NCBI GenBank assembly: GCA_964625015.1
Contig: CAZUZI010000002.1
Coordinates: 1 to 64,000 of the forward strand
Direction: 5' to 3'
From: UBA5209 sp964625015
GTDB lineage: Bacteria; Patescibacteriota; Dojkabacteria; SC72
Length of the DNA stretch: 64,000 nucleotides
In this document: piece after piece, positions 35,934-44,287 of the stretch
Numbering within the stretch: the stretch's first letter is position 1
Layout of the letters: every line of letters starts with the position of its first letter
Made by a program: the position numbers and the translations under genes
The notes under the pieces: model-generated
What the model was told of the DNA's origin: nothing
Database searches by the model: none
Seen by the model: only the letters and a program-made list of their open reading frames with translations

Positions 35934-37748
35934 ATGGCAAAAGAAAACAATGTAAAAAAGATAGTCGTTGAAAGCTCTCATGAATTAACAGATGTTGTTC
36001 GTGAGATTCATGCTGCCAAAGAGGATAGGGTCGTACTTACATTTACAGATCACTCTGATTTGCTAATTAGTCCTGTCAATTTAAAAGTTTTAAAAGAGGT
36101 TGCAAAAAAAGGAAACAAACTCCTTATTTCACAAATAATTCAAAATCCTACAGGTGTTAGGAATAGCATATTAGCTGGTATTAAGGTTGTTGAGACACCA
36201 TCTCTTCCAACTGAAGATGATTGGACAGAGGTGGAAAAAGAGAATGAACTAAAGAGCAAAGAGGGTAGACATACGAATCCTCCTGTTGCAGAAGAACCAA
36301 TAAAGAAATCCACTTTTGAAGAGAGGGTTGATAGTGCTATTAGTAAATCAAGAGAAGAGAGATATGTTCCAAAGAAGGTTCAAAATGACCCATCCTTTAT
36401 TTCAATAGATGAGGATTTGCCTGTACATCAAGAGAATGATATCGCAGGTAGAGATTTTTCTTCTATACAAAGAGATGTACCTACCGTAGATAGAAGGATG
36501 AAGAATTCTACGCCTAGAGAGGGTCTATTCTCTAAATTAAAAAACTTTAATTTTAAGAGTAAGAAAGCAGTAAGAATTTTTGTAATTGCACTCATAGCAC
36601 TTATTGTTCTTCCTGTTGCTGGATTTGCAGTGTATAACCAGATGGCACCAATAGCAAAGGTTAGAATATTTGTTGAGGCTAAGAGTGTAGATATAGAGAG
36701 AACTTTTACCGGTGATCCTAATATAAAAGAGATTGATTTTGATAATTTAAGAATCCCTATTAAGACAGAGGAGATTTCTGAATCTCTTTCAGATACGGTT
36801 ACTCCAACAGGAAAAGCATATAAAGGGGAAAAGGCACAAGGCTCTATTACAATTACATACTGGAAGGGAACTTCATGTTCAGATGCAACACCAAAAGCAA
36901 CTTTAGGTGCTGGACATACTCTTACAACAGGTAATAAGTCATACAAAACTACTTCTGCTGTAGAGATTACATGTAATAGTATGGCAACATTAAATGTTGT
37001 TGCTGCTGATATTGGTGAAGAATTTAATATAGCTGCTAGCCAACCTTTCTCAGTTGCTGGGTATGGGTCAAGTGAGGTATACGGTTTAAATTCTGCAGCA
37101 TTTACTGGTGGTTCTAAGCAGGAATATACAGTTCTTTCTCAACAGGATGTAGATAGTGCAATAGAGAGGATTAGTAGTACTTCTATAGAAGAGATCAAAT
37201 CTGATCTAAGAGACAGTGATACTAATTGGGAGATAATAGAGAATAGTATAAAGAGTGAGGTTGATAAATCTAGTATTAAGACTGATAAAAAAGTGGGAGA
37301 AGAGGCTTCTGTTGTTAATTTGGATATTACAATTAAAGGTACTGCTACATATTACTCAACAAAGAACTTAAATGAGGGATTAACAGATCTTTTAAGACAG
37401 GAGGCACAGGAGAAAGATTTGTTTAAAAATGATAGTGGTTTGGAATTAGCTCTAGGAGATAGTATCGAGAAAAAGCTAACTGTTAATGATGCTGTTAAGG
37501 ACAAGGTAGAGATTAAACTTGAGGCTAAATCCTCTGTAAGACCAAAGATAAACAAGGGTGATATTGAGAGTAAATTACAGGGTATGAGCTGGAAAGAGGG
37601 CAATGAATATTCACAGAGCTTGGTCTTCTCTGACCAGAAGACAGAGGTTGAATTCATTCCTTCTGGTTATCCTGAATTCTTAAAGAGATTTCCTAATCGT
37701 AGGGGTGGGGTACTTGTATCAGTAGTAGAGATTGAAATCAAGGAATAA
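35934..37748 (+). CDS. Baseplate_J-like membrane protein
   Basis: 604 residues from ATG 35934. A cytoplasmic N-terminal domain (about 1-100), a charged disordered linker, one membrane helix (about 216-238) and a long outer beta-rich part with repeated strands resembling the Baseplate_J-like proteins often annotated in Patescibacteria (for example KAQGSITITYW, ATLGAGHTL, VVAADIGEEFNIA). A tail-like injection function is not implied by this. Pairing with the actin-fold ATPase suggests a membrane-anchored surface structure with a cytoplasmic partner. Confidence 0.75.
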   Translation: MAKENNVKKIVVESSHELTDVVREIHAAKEDRVVLTFTDHSDLLISPVNLKVLKEVAKKGNKLLISQIIQNPTGVRNSILAGIKVVETPSLPTEDDWTEVEKENELKSKEGRHTNPPVAEEPIKKSTFEERVDSAISKSREERYVPKKVQNDPSFISIDEDLPVHQENDIAGRDFSSIQRDVPTVDRRMKNSTPREGLFSKLKNFNFKSKKAVRIFVIALIALIVLPVAGFAVYNQMAPIAKVRIFVEAKSVDIERTFTGDPNIKEIDFDNLRIPIKTEEISESLSDTVTPTGKAYKGEKAQGSITITYWKGTSCSDATPKATLGAGHTLTTGNKSYKTTSAVEITCNSMATLNVVAADIGEEFNIAASQPFSVAGYGSSEVYGLNSAAFTGGSKQEYTVLSQQDVDSAIERISSTSIEEIKSDLRDSDTNWEIIENSIKSEVDKSSIKTDKKVGEEASVVNLDITIKGTATYYSTKNLNEGLTDLLRQEAQEKDLFKNDSGLELALGDSIEKKLTVNDAVKDKVEIKLEAKSSVRPKINKGDIESKLQGMSWKEGNEYSQSLVFSDQKTEVEFIPSGYPEFLKRFPNRRGGVLVSVVEIEIKE

Positions 37749-37792
37749 AGGCTTTCTTTTAAATCAAAATACTGATAGAATTGCGTGTTTAT

Positions 37793-37869
37793 GTGCCCGT
37801 AGCTCAATAGGATAGAGCAATTGCCTTCTAAGCAGTAGGTTGTCGGTTCGATTCCGGCCGGGCACGCCA
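37793..37869 (+). tRNA. tRNA-Arg(TCT), CCA encoded
   Basis: Acceptor GTGCCCG pairs with CGGGCAC. The anticodon loop is CTTCTAA and the T arm GTCGG-TTCGATT-CCGGC. Discriminator G and CCA are encoded. It reads AGA codons, the expected main Arg codon in this AT-rich genome. It is 5 bp ahead of tRNA-Ser. Confidence 0.96.
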
Positions 37870-37874
37870 GTTTG

Positions 37875-37961
37875 GGAGAGATGCCTGAGTGGTCGAAAGG
37901 ACACGCTTGGAGAGCGTGCGTATACGAAAGTGTACCATGGGTTCGAATCCCATTCTCTCCG
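37875..37961 (+). tRNA. tRNA-Ser(GGA)
   Basis: Acceptor GGAGAGA with TCTCTCC. Anticodon loop TTGGAGA between CACGC and GCGTG. It has a long variable arm and T arm ATGGG-TTCGAAT-CCCAT. Discriminator G; CCA is not encoded, unlike the tRNA-Arg beside it. A T-rich run follows. Confidence 0.96.
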
Positions 37962-38057
37962 TTTTATCACCTTTTAATACTTCATATATATATTTATTCA
38001 GATACTATAAGCTGAGAGAGGGAATGAGGTATAAGATTTCTGGTGATATAATAGGCA

Positions 38058-38630
38058 ATGCTAGATGTAATTGGTATTTTGTACTTAACACTTTCAACTT
38101 TATATTTACTTGGTAGTTTCCCTATCCATATTTTTGAATTTATGGATTTAAGAGTAGGGTATGCGATTAGTGACTATGCACATGTATTTGAAGTTGGAGG
38201 ATATTTTAGTTTCTCCACTATTGTTGCAGGGCTACTGTGTGGTTTAGATGCTATTACAAATCCAAAATACAAAAGGGTAAAGAAGTGGATATACAATTTA
38301 CATGCAGTTAGTGCTTTTTCAATAATAGGGGTAGGGTTATTTCCTCTAACTGGAGCGGTTATAGATCTTAATAGGGTTATTCATTGGATTTCAGCCATTA
38401 CATTCTTTTTAGTATATCCTTTAGTAAGACTATTCATATTGAAAACATTCAGCAGGAAGAACTTCTATAAAGTGGGGAGTGTATATCTTGGCTTAAACAT
38501 CTTTGCCTTAGCGACATACATATACGGTGATTTAAAATATGTAGCATATCCTGAATATTTAATGTGGTTAGCATTAATGATCTCCATTATTCTAAGTCAG
38601 ATAGTAATATCAGGAAGGAAAAAAGGATAG
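38058..38630 (+). CDS. Six-helix membrane protein, DUF998-like
   Basis: 190 residues with about six membrane helices. The GVGLFPLTG stretch followed by IHWISAITFF resembles DUF998-type integral membrane proteins, with modest confidence. No catalytic motif is evident. Its last 44 bp overlap, tail to tail, the end of the O-antigen-ligase-like gene on the other strand. Confidence 0.7.
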   Translation: MLDVIGILYLTLSTLYLLGSFPIHIFEFMDLRVGYAISDYAHVFEVGGYFSFSTIVAGLLCGLDAITNPKYKRVKKWIYNLHAVSAFSIIGVGLFPLTGAVIDLNRVIHWISAITFFLVYPLVRLFILKTFSRKNFYKVGSVYLGLNIFALATYIYGDLKYVAYPEYLMWLALMISIILSQIVISGRKKG

Positions 38631-39930
38631 CGTTTCCTTGTGGTAGAGAAAATAGATAGTGGTCAAATATTCCAATTACTATAATACTGATTAGTACTAA
38701 TACTCTTACAGTATTTAGCTTTAATCCTCGTATGAAGAACCTATACATTACATATATATAATATGTACCTATGAAGACTCCTTGTTCTACCCAATTGAGT
38801 ATAAAGATATTGTGTACTGGCTGTAGAAGCAGTGTTCCTCCTTCTGTGAATGGTATATTGTCTGAGTAATGTTTAATAGAGTTACCAAGACCAACACCAA
38901 GAATATTTTCTTTTAGAATTGAGAGGTTTAGCTTAAGAAGTTTTAATCTATCACTCCAGCTGCTATCTTCACCATTGAATATATTTAAGAATCTGTAAAA
39001 GAGTAAAGATGATATAGAATATATATGTTTTGACTTCAAGAAGTATTTGAATAGTAATATTAATACACAAACAGAAAGAAGAATGATACTTACTCTTGAG
39101 AAAGTGAATAGGGTAAAGATGAATATAAAGAAGATATTTAGGATATATATTTTTTCTTTTGTTTTTCTATACATATATATACAGATAAAAAACATTAGAA
39201 GAAACCATCCTGCAAGAATATTAGGGTGAGGGAATGTTCCATATGCTCTTAGATAGCTTTCACCATATACATCTATATAACTAGAACCAAACATTCCACT
39301 AACTACTTTTGATTCTCCTAGAAAATACAAACCTAGTGAACTACCTCTTAAAAATTGTAAGATCCCAAGAACACCTTGTAAAAGAATACTACTTGTAACA
39401 AGAGTTTTTACATATATATTTCGTAACAGGGTAGACTCTTTAACAAGAGATTTGAGAAGTAAGATAGAGGTAAATAGGTAAACACACATACGAATAGAAA
39501 GAAGCAGTGTTAAGAGATTGTGAACAAAAAGATTCTGTACAATGACTAGAACAAAATATATCAAAAGATATCTATCTAATAGTAACTTTTTAAATAGGTT
39601 ACCATCCTCTATAAAGATTTGAATAAGTAGAATTCCAACAAATACATCAAGTATGGAAATAGTTGGTAGTAAGTAGTTAACAAAAAATCCTGCTACATAC
39701 TGATTAGCATATAGATTAATCTGTAATGTTATATTAAAAGGTAAGAGAAAAAAAACAAAGAGTATACTGTATTTATAGCTTTTTGTTTTTAAAGCTATTA
39801 CAAGCCACAATGTAAGAATGAAAAGAAGAAAAATCCCTTTATACAAATCTTCTGTACAGAGATAAACAGATGTAAAAAAAAGAGGTATATACAAAAAGAC
39901 AGGGTAAAAACTTCTTAAAAAAGATTTCAT
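38587..39930 (-). CDS. O-antigen ligase-like (Wzy/WaaL family) membrane protein
   Basis: 447 residues, about 12 membrane helices. The family loop is clear: RAYGTFPHPNILAGW, then LGVGLGNS and QPVHNIFILNWVEQG, which hold the Arg and His residues of the Wzy_C region. These proteins join or polymerise lipid-linked glycans outside the membrane. Together with the glycosyltransferase at 3957 and the MraY-like gene, it points to a surface polysaccharide or glycoprotein. A minus-strand TAATAT 6 nt before the ATG suggests a leaderless start. Confidence 0.85.
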   Translation of the reverse strand: MKSFLRSFYPVFLYIPLFFTSVYLCTEDLYKGIFLLFILTLWLVIALKTKSYKYSILFVFFLLPFNITLQINLYANQYVAGFFVNYLLPTISILDVFVGILLIQIFIEDGNLFKKLLLDRYLLIYFVLVIVQNLFVHNLLTLLLSIRMCVYLFTSILLLKSLVKESTLLRNIYVKTLVTSSILLQGVLGILQFLRGSSLGLYFLGESKVVSGMFGSSYIDVYGESYLRAYGTFPHPNILAGWFLLMFFICIYMYRKTKEKIYILNIFFIFIFTLFTFSRVSIILLSVCVLILLFKYFLKSKHIYSISSLLFYRFLNIFNGEDSSWSDRLKLLKLNLSILKENILGVGLGNSIKHYSDNIPFTEGGTLLLQPVHNIFILNWVEQGVFIGTYYIYVMYRFFIRGLKLNTVRVLVLISIIVIGIFDHYLFSLPQGNAILFSFLILLSDLE

Positions 39931-39954
39931 ACAAATATATTAGCAAAGAATACA

Positions 39955-40470
39955 CTATTCCTCACTCTCTTCTTCTGCTTCTTCTGTTGAATTTTCGAAT
40001 ATTTCTGTATCGTTTACAGGAATGATTCGAATATGCCTATCTCTATCCTCCCCAATACTTTCTGTCTTTATATCATCGAATTTCTCTAAAACAATATGTA
40101 CAACTCTTCTATCAGATGCTTTCATAGGTGGAAGATCAACTGGTTCTCCCAATATTCTTGCATCATCTGCTTTCTGCATTGCGAATTTCTCTAACTTCTC
40201 ATCTCTCTCTTTTCTATAGTCACAAACATCTAAAAGTATTCTATATTCACTCTCATCCCCAAACTCTTTTCTTAGCATTAAAGAAAGTACATATTGAAGT
40301 GAATCTAGATGTTTTCCATGACCACCAATTAAATATCCAAGGTTTTCACCTTTAAATGATACCTTGATATATTTTGTATCAGATATTTTCTCTTCTTCTA
40401 TATCATACTCAGCCTCTATACCCATGAGCTTTAGCAGAGTGTCTAACTGTTCTTTTACTTTATCTTCCAT
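39955..40470 (-). CDS. jag: KH/R3H RNA-binding protein Jag (KhpB)
   Basis: 171 residues from the ATG at 40470 (a TTG codon precedes it, but TATAAT at 40477-40482 is 6 nt upstream of the ATG, so I choose the ATG). The KH loop is YLIGGHGKHLDSLQ and the R3H motif is in MKASDRRVVHIVLEKF. The Jag_N domain found in Firmicutes is missing. The C-terminus is acidic. It forms the usual jag-yidC neighbourhood near the origin; the family binds small RNAs and affects cell-wall growth in Gram-positives. Confidence 0.92.
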   Translation of the reverse strand: MEDKVKEQLDTLLKLMGIEAEYDIEEEKISDTKYIKVSFKGENLGYLIGGHGKHLDSLQYVLSLMLRKEFGDESEYRILLDVCDYRKERDEKLEKFAMQKADDARILGEPVDLPPMKASDRRVVHIVLEKFDDIKTESIGEDRDRHIRIIPVNDTEIFENSTEEAEEESEE

Positions 40471-40483
40471 CAATATATTATAT

Positions 40484-41332
40484 TTAATTTATTTCTTTCT
40501 TTTTTAGAATTTCATTCCATAAATTTTGAACACCCTTTTTTGCTTTATCAAAATCAAGAGTCATATATTGAACAATTAAGAGTGCAGATTGAATCATCCA
40601 ATACCAACCTAATGCTGCAGGATAACTAATTGTAAAAAATACTGTCATAAGGGGGAATATAAACATCATAGATTTTTGCATTTGAGCCTGCATTGCTTCT
40701 GTTGAGACCTCTTCTTTCTTTTTGCTACTCTTTTTTGGAGTAGAAGTAGCAGACTGCATTTTTTGGGTAAATACAGTTGTTAGATACTGTACAATTCCTA
40801 CTAAGACTGCAAGTCCAAGATATGGTAGGCTTTCAATTGCAAATCTTCCGAATTCAGATGAAACTGAGTTATATGATTTTGTTAAATCCCAGAAGAGGAA
40901 ATTTGGGTTAATTATATATCCATTCTGTATATCAACAAGATCTCTTACCCATGTATATAGACCATCAAGATTACTTACCGTTACAGCCCTGATTACACCT
41001 ATTAAAACAGAGAGTACTACTAATTGAGGTATAAAGGTACCTAAACAGCCGAGTGGGTTATACCCCATCCTTTGATAGAGCTTAACCTGTTCCTGTGAGA
41101 GCTTCTCTTTGTTGTTTGCATATTGCTTCTGTAGTTTCTCCAGCTCAGGTCTCATATTTGCCATCTTCTTGGTCATTTCTGTCTGCCTTCTAGTAAGAGG
41201 TATAAGTGCAAGTCTAACAATTAATGCTATTGCTAATATTGCTAAACCTAAGTTATCACCAAGATAGTGATAAAGAAGTACAACTGTATTTAATACTGGG
41301 TTGAAAAAAATTGTGTTCCAAATATTTGCCAT
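40484..41332 (-). CDS. yidC: Membrane protein insertase YidC/Oxa1
   Basis: Inserts membrane proteins with or without SecYEG. 282 residues, the short Oxa1 type without the large periplasmic domain. First helix near residues 15-38, then the positively charged groove segment RRQTEMTKKMANMRPELEKLQKQ, MGYNPLGCLGTFIPQLVVL, and three more helices, ending in a basic tail. It is 13 bp ahead of jag. A TATTCT on the minus strand 8 nt before the ATG may give it its own near-leaderless start. Confidence 0.95.
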   Translation of the reverse strand: MANIWNTIFFNPVLNTVVLLYHYLGDNLGLAILAIALIVRLALIPLTRRQTEMTKKMANMRPELEKLQKQYANNKEKLSQEQVKLYQRMGYNPLGCLGTFIPQLVVLSVLIGVIRAVTVSNLDGLYTWVRDLVDIQNGYIINPNFLFWDLTKSYNSVSSEFGRFAIESLPYLGLAVLVGIVQYLTTVFTQKMQSATSTPKKSSKKKEEVSTEAMQAQMQKSMMFIFPLMTVFFTISYPAALGWYWMIQSALLIVQYMTLDFDKAKKGVQNLWNEILKKKEIN

Positions 41333-41380
41333 ATATACAAAGAATAATTAAACGAAATCTGTTGCATTATACATTAAAAT

Positions 41381-41680
41381 TTACTTTTCAGGTACAGAAT
41401 CATAGATGTCAGAGGTATTCCAAGGATTACACCTTACTACTCTTTTTAACAAAAGATAGTTACCTCTTAAAAGACCAAACCTTTTTACACACTCATAACC
41501 ATATACAGAACATGTTGGAATATGTTTACATGATCTACTGTTTGGGAATATTTTTCCTAAATATCCATAATCTAATGAGAGTGTTTTTTGATATCCCTTT
41601 ATTAGTAAAAGCTCTATATTTTTAAACACGTTCAAAAGCTTCTTTAAGTTGTCGACTGTATTCCTTTTTAAGTTCTTCAT
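41381..41680 (-). CDS. yidD: Membrane protein insertion factor YidD
   Basis: 99 residues. The conserved part is KGYQKTLS, then CKHIPTCSVYGYECVKRFGLLRG and RVVRCNPW, the YidD cysteine pattern. An N-terminal amphipathic helix (about 1-28) fits a membrane-surface protein. Its start overlaps the end of rnpA by 59 bp, in the classical rnpA-yidD-yidC order. A slightly later non-ATG start cannot be ruled out. Confidence 0.93.
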   Translation of the reverse strand: MKNLKRNTVDNLKKLLNVFKNIELLLIKGYQKTLSLDYGYLGKIFPNSRSCKHIPTCSVYGYECVKRFGLLRGNYLLLKRVVRCNPWNTSDIYDSVPEK

Positions 41681-41957
41681 ACTTATCTATATACTTAAAT
41701 GCAATATATTGACAACCGAGACCTTTTTCAAGAGTAAACTCTTTTATACATTCATATGTAATATTTCTAAGAAGTCTAGTCATGTGATGTCTTTGTACCG
41801 AATTCCCTATTTTTTTACTTACTACAAATGCAAACTTTGGATTCTCTATTTCAAACTGCTTTACAACGAGCATACCGTACTCTCCACGAAATTTTCTACC
41901 CTCCTTATATATTTGAGGGATATACTTTGCATCTAATCTGTATTTCTTGGAAAGCAT
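41622..41957 (-). CDS. rnpA: Ribonuclease P protein component
   Basis: Protein subunit of RNase P, 111 residues. The family core AFVVSKKIGNSVQRHHMTRLLRN corresponds to the usual RNR-type signature (GNAVxRNRxKRxLRE), with two His and one Thr where Asn, Arg and Lys are common. FRGEYGMLVVK gives the first strand. It follows rpmH by 13 bp and overlaps yidD. The RNA subunit gene is not in this window. Confidence 0.9.
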   Translation of the reverse strand: MLSKKYRLDAKYIPQIYKEGRKFRGEYGMLVVKQFEIENPKFAFVVSKKIGNSVQRHHMTRLLRNITYECIKEFTLEKGLGCQYIAFKYIDKYEELKKEYSRQLKEAFERV

Positions 41958-41970
41958 ACTTAAGTATACA

Positions 41971-42153
41971 CTACCTAATTCTTGATGTTGGCTTTTTTCT
42001 CAAAAGCTTATACTCACTTGAAACAGAGAGGCTTTTTCTACCTTTCTGCCTTCTTCTACTGAGCACAGCTTTTCCATCAGATGTCTTGTTCCTTGCTCTG
42101 AAACCAAATTTCTTTATTCTTTTTAGATTTTTTGGCTGATATGTTCTTTTCAT
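41971..42153 (-). CDS. rpmH: Ribosomal protein bL34, extended
   Basis: 60 residues; typical L34 has 44-50. MKRTYQPKNLKRIKKFGFRARNKT and LSRRRQKGRKSLSVS are canonical, and an extra C-terminal stretch of about 15 basic residues follows. The ATG is 10 nt after a minus-strand TATAAT. It starts the leftward rpmH-rnpA-yidD-yidC-jag group, divergent from dnaA, which is the ancestral bacterial origin layout. Confidence 0.95.
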   Translation of the reverse strand: MKRTYQPKNLKRIKKFGFRARNKTSDGKAVLSRRRQKGRKSLSVSSEYKLLRKKPTSRIR

Positions 42154-42287
42154 AAACGAGGATATTATATATTACCTTAATATATATGGCAAATATTTAT
42201 TAAAAGAGATACGTCTACAAATCTTAGATAAATAATTACGTTTAAGGAAGCCTTTGTACAAAAGCTTTTAATCGTGTATTTATTTCC

Positions 42288-42296
42288 TTATCCACA
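42288..42296 (+). promoter_or_regulatory. DnaA box upstream of dnaA
   Basis: TTATCCACA, a perfect match to the consensus, about 95 bp before the dnaA ATG in the 237-bp rpmH-dnaA gap. It probably serves autoregulation or the origin. Confidence 0.85.
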
Positions 42297-42375
42297 TTTC
42301 CTTGAAAATGAATATAATAGGGTATCAGTCCCAATCGACCATAGTACTGCCCCTCAACTGCCTTATATATGTATA

Positions 42376-42381
42376 TATACT
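42376..42381 (+). promoter_or_regulatory. -10 box of dnaA
   Basis: TATACT, 9 nt before the chosen dnaA ATG at 42391. Confidence 0.6.
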
Positions 42382-42390
42382 TTTGTAAGT

Positions 42391-43851
42391 ATGGAAAAAA
42401 TAGACTTTGAAAACTATATAGACTCTGTACCAAAACCGAACATAGAAGGAGGGTATACTGAAGGCGTAGAAGAGGATGCTAATGTAGAGAATGTATGGAA
42501 AAGTGCTTCAGAGATACTTAGAACTACAATTGATAAGGTACAATACAATTCTTGGTTTACAGGTGTTTTCTTAGAAGATATTAGAAATGGTACTGCAATA
42601 TTTTCCTGTCCAAATGAATTTAACCGGAGAAGAATAGAGGAAGATTACAAAGTATTACTGAAAACTGCTTTGCTTAAATCTACAGGACAAGATCTTCAAT
42701 TAGATTTTTTCATAAAGCACTCTTCTGAAGACAATAAGAGGAATAGGTATAAATATGCACAACAGGAATCAGAGAGTATAGATCTTTTTACAGCTTCTGA
42801 AAATGAGCAAAAAAGATATCAAAGAGCATTAGCTGATTCAGGGCTAAATCCTAGGTATACATTTGATAACTTTATAGTAGGTTCACATAACAGATTGGCA
42901 GAGGCAGTGGCACAGGCAGTAGTGAATGAACCAGGAAGAGCATATAACCCTGTTTTTATCTATGGTATGACTGGTGTTGGTAAAACACATCTTATGCACG
43001 CAATTGGGAATGAATTGATAAAAAACAATTCAAGTACAAAGGTTGTATATGTTTCTATTGAGCAATTCCTTAATGAAATGATAGGGGCAATACAAACAAG
43101 GAAGACTGAAGATTTTAGGGCAAAATATAGAACGGTAGATCTATTAATAATAGATGATGTTCAATTTGTAGAGACATATCCCAAAACACAAGAGGAGTTA
43201 TTTAATACATTTAATACTCTTTATCACGCAAATAAACAAATAATATTAGCATCAGATAGACCTCCAAAAGAGATAAGAAATATAACTGATAGGTTAAGAT
43301 CTAGATTTGAAGGTGGTATGGTTGCTGATATACAACCTCCTGATTATGAGACAAGGGTTGCAATACTAAAACACGGTATGGTAGAGAAGAAAACAACTAT
43401 TCCTGATGACTATGTTGAGTTAATTGCAAAAAATATTGATAGTAATGTTAGGGAGTTAGAAGGTGCTTTAAACAAAGTAATTACCCTTATCAAAATAGGG
43501 GACAACCCTACATTTGAACAGGTTGCAAAGATATTAAAGGTAGATATAGAGAGTAAAAGAGTAAAGATTACTCCACAAAAGGTAATAAAGAGTGTTTCTA
43601 CAGTGTTTGATGTCTCCGTTACAGATATAAAGGGAAGTAGAAGAACTGCATATGTTGCTCTCGCAAGACAGGTAGTTATGTATATCTTACGAAAAGAACT
43701 TGATTTACCTCTAGAAAGAGTTGCTAAAGAGGTAAATAGAAAGGATCATACTACTGTAATTCATGCATATAAACAAATTTGTGAAAAGGTCGAAAAAGAT
43801 AGTCGGTTTGCGGAAAAGATAGAGCTTTGCAGGAGAGAGTTAACTCAATAA
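42391..43851 (+). CDS. dnaA: Replication initiator DnaA
   Basis: 486 residues from ATG 42391. An in-frame ATG 117 bp upstream would add a segment unlike DnaA and would place the DnaA box and the -10 inside the gene, so I reject it. Domain I (about 25-110: SASEILRTTIDKVQYNSWFTG) is followed by a linker, AAA+ Walker A GMTGVGKTHLMHAIG, Walker B LLIIDDVQF, sensor region DRLRSRFEGG, and the domain IV DnaA-box helix with RKDHTTVIHAYKQI. oriC lies just downstream. Confidence 0.97.
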   Translation: MEKIDFENYIDSVPKPNIEGGYTEGVEEDANVENVWKSASEILRTTIDKVQYNSWFTGVFLEDIRNGTAIFSCPNEFNRRRIEEDYKVLLKTALLKSTGQDLQLDFFIKHSSEDNKRNRYKYAQQESESIDLFTASENEQKRYQRALADSGLNPRYTFDNFIVGSHNRLAEAVAQAVVNEPGRAYNPVFIYGMTGVGKTHLMHAIGNELIKNNSSTKVVYVSIEQFLNEMIGAIQTRKTEDFRAKYRTVDLLIIDDVQFVETYPKTQEELFNTFNTLYHANKQIILASDRPPKEIRNITDRLRSRFEGGMVADIQPPDYETRVAILKHGMVEKKTTIPDDYVELIAKNIDSNVRELEGALNKVITLIKIGDNPTFEQVAKILKVDIESKRVKITPQKVIKSVSTVFDVSVTDIKGSRRTAYVALARQVVMYILRKELDLPLERVAKEVNRKDHTTVIHAYKQICEKVEKDSRFAEKIELCRRELTQ

Positions 43852-44287
43852 TAGTGTATATCTCGTGGATAGGTGTGGATAACATATGAATAAGTAATAC
43901 TTATTCCACAAAATAGAGAATTCTTTTGATAAGGGATTTCTTTAAAAAAGACTTAAACAAAAGGATTCTACTATTCACAATAAATATGCAGTTATCCAAA
44001 GAAATACACAATTACAATCCACAGTAGATAATAGATAGAAAGAGTAGAGTATAAATATATTTTTAAAAAAGAGAATAGAAACTTTTCGACAAGTGTGATT
44101 TAGAGAAAAAAGCTTGAAAGTAGTAGATATGTTTAAAAAGAATAAACACTTATCAACTTATACACACTCCCTACTACTATTACTACTTAATATATTAATA
44201 TAGTAGAACAGTAGAAAAGAAATAAGAGATTGAGTACAATAGAGTAGATTACTGCCCAATATATAAAATATTTTTAAGATAAAGAAA
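43852..44287. other. oriC: Replication origin oriC (dnaA-dnaN gap)
   Basis: A 436-bp AT-rich gap without genes. Consensus DnaA boxes lie at 43874-43882 (TGTGGATAA) and 44158-44166 (TTATACACA). Weaker ones include CGTGGATAG (43864) and scattered TTATCC and ATCCACA look-alikes. Right after the second box come a short C-rich spacer and the DnaA-trio-like array, then the very AT-rich stretch 44187-44200, a natural melting region. Its place between dnaA and dnaN is the common bacterial origin site. Confidence 0.88.
44171..44188. repeat. DnaA-trio array
   Basis: The plus strand reads CTA CTA CTA TTA CTA CTT; the complement gives 3'-GAT and 3'-AAT trios in series. It begins 4 nt after the DnaA box TTATACACA, the layout of the basal unwinding system described in Bacillus subtilis. 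Confidence 0.75.

Noticed and set aside
37764..37970. Open frame on the minus strand across tRNA-Arg and tRNA-Ser, with RNRTDNLLLRRQ-like text
   Set aside because: This is the well-known antisense translation of tRNA genes; both tRNAs fold perfectly on the plus strand.
42274..42390. Upstream in-frame start for dnaA
   Set aside because: It would include a consensus DnaA box and the -10 box in the coding region and adds residues unlike DnaA domain I.
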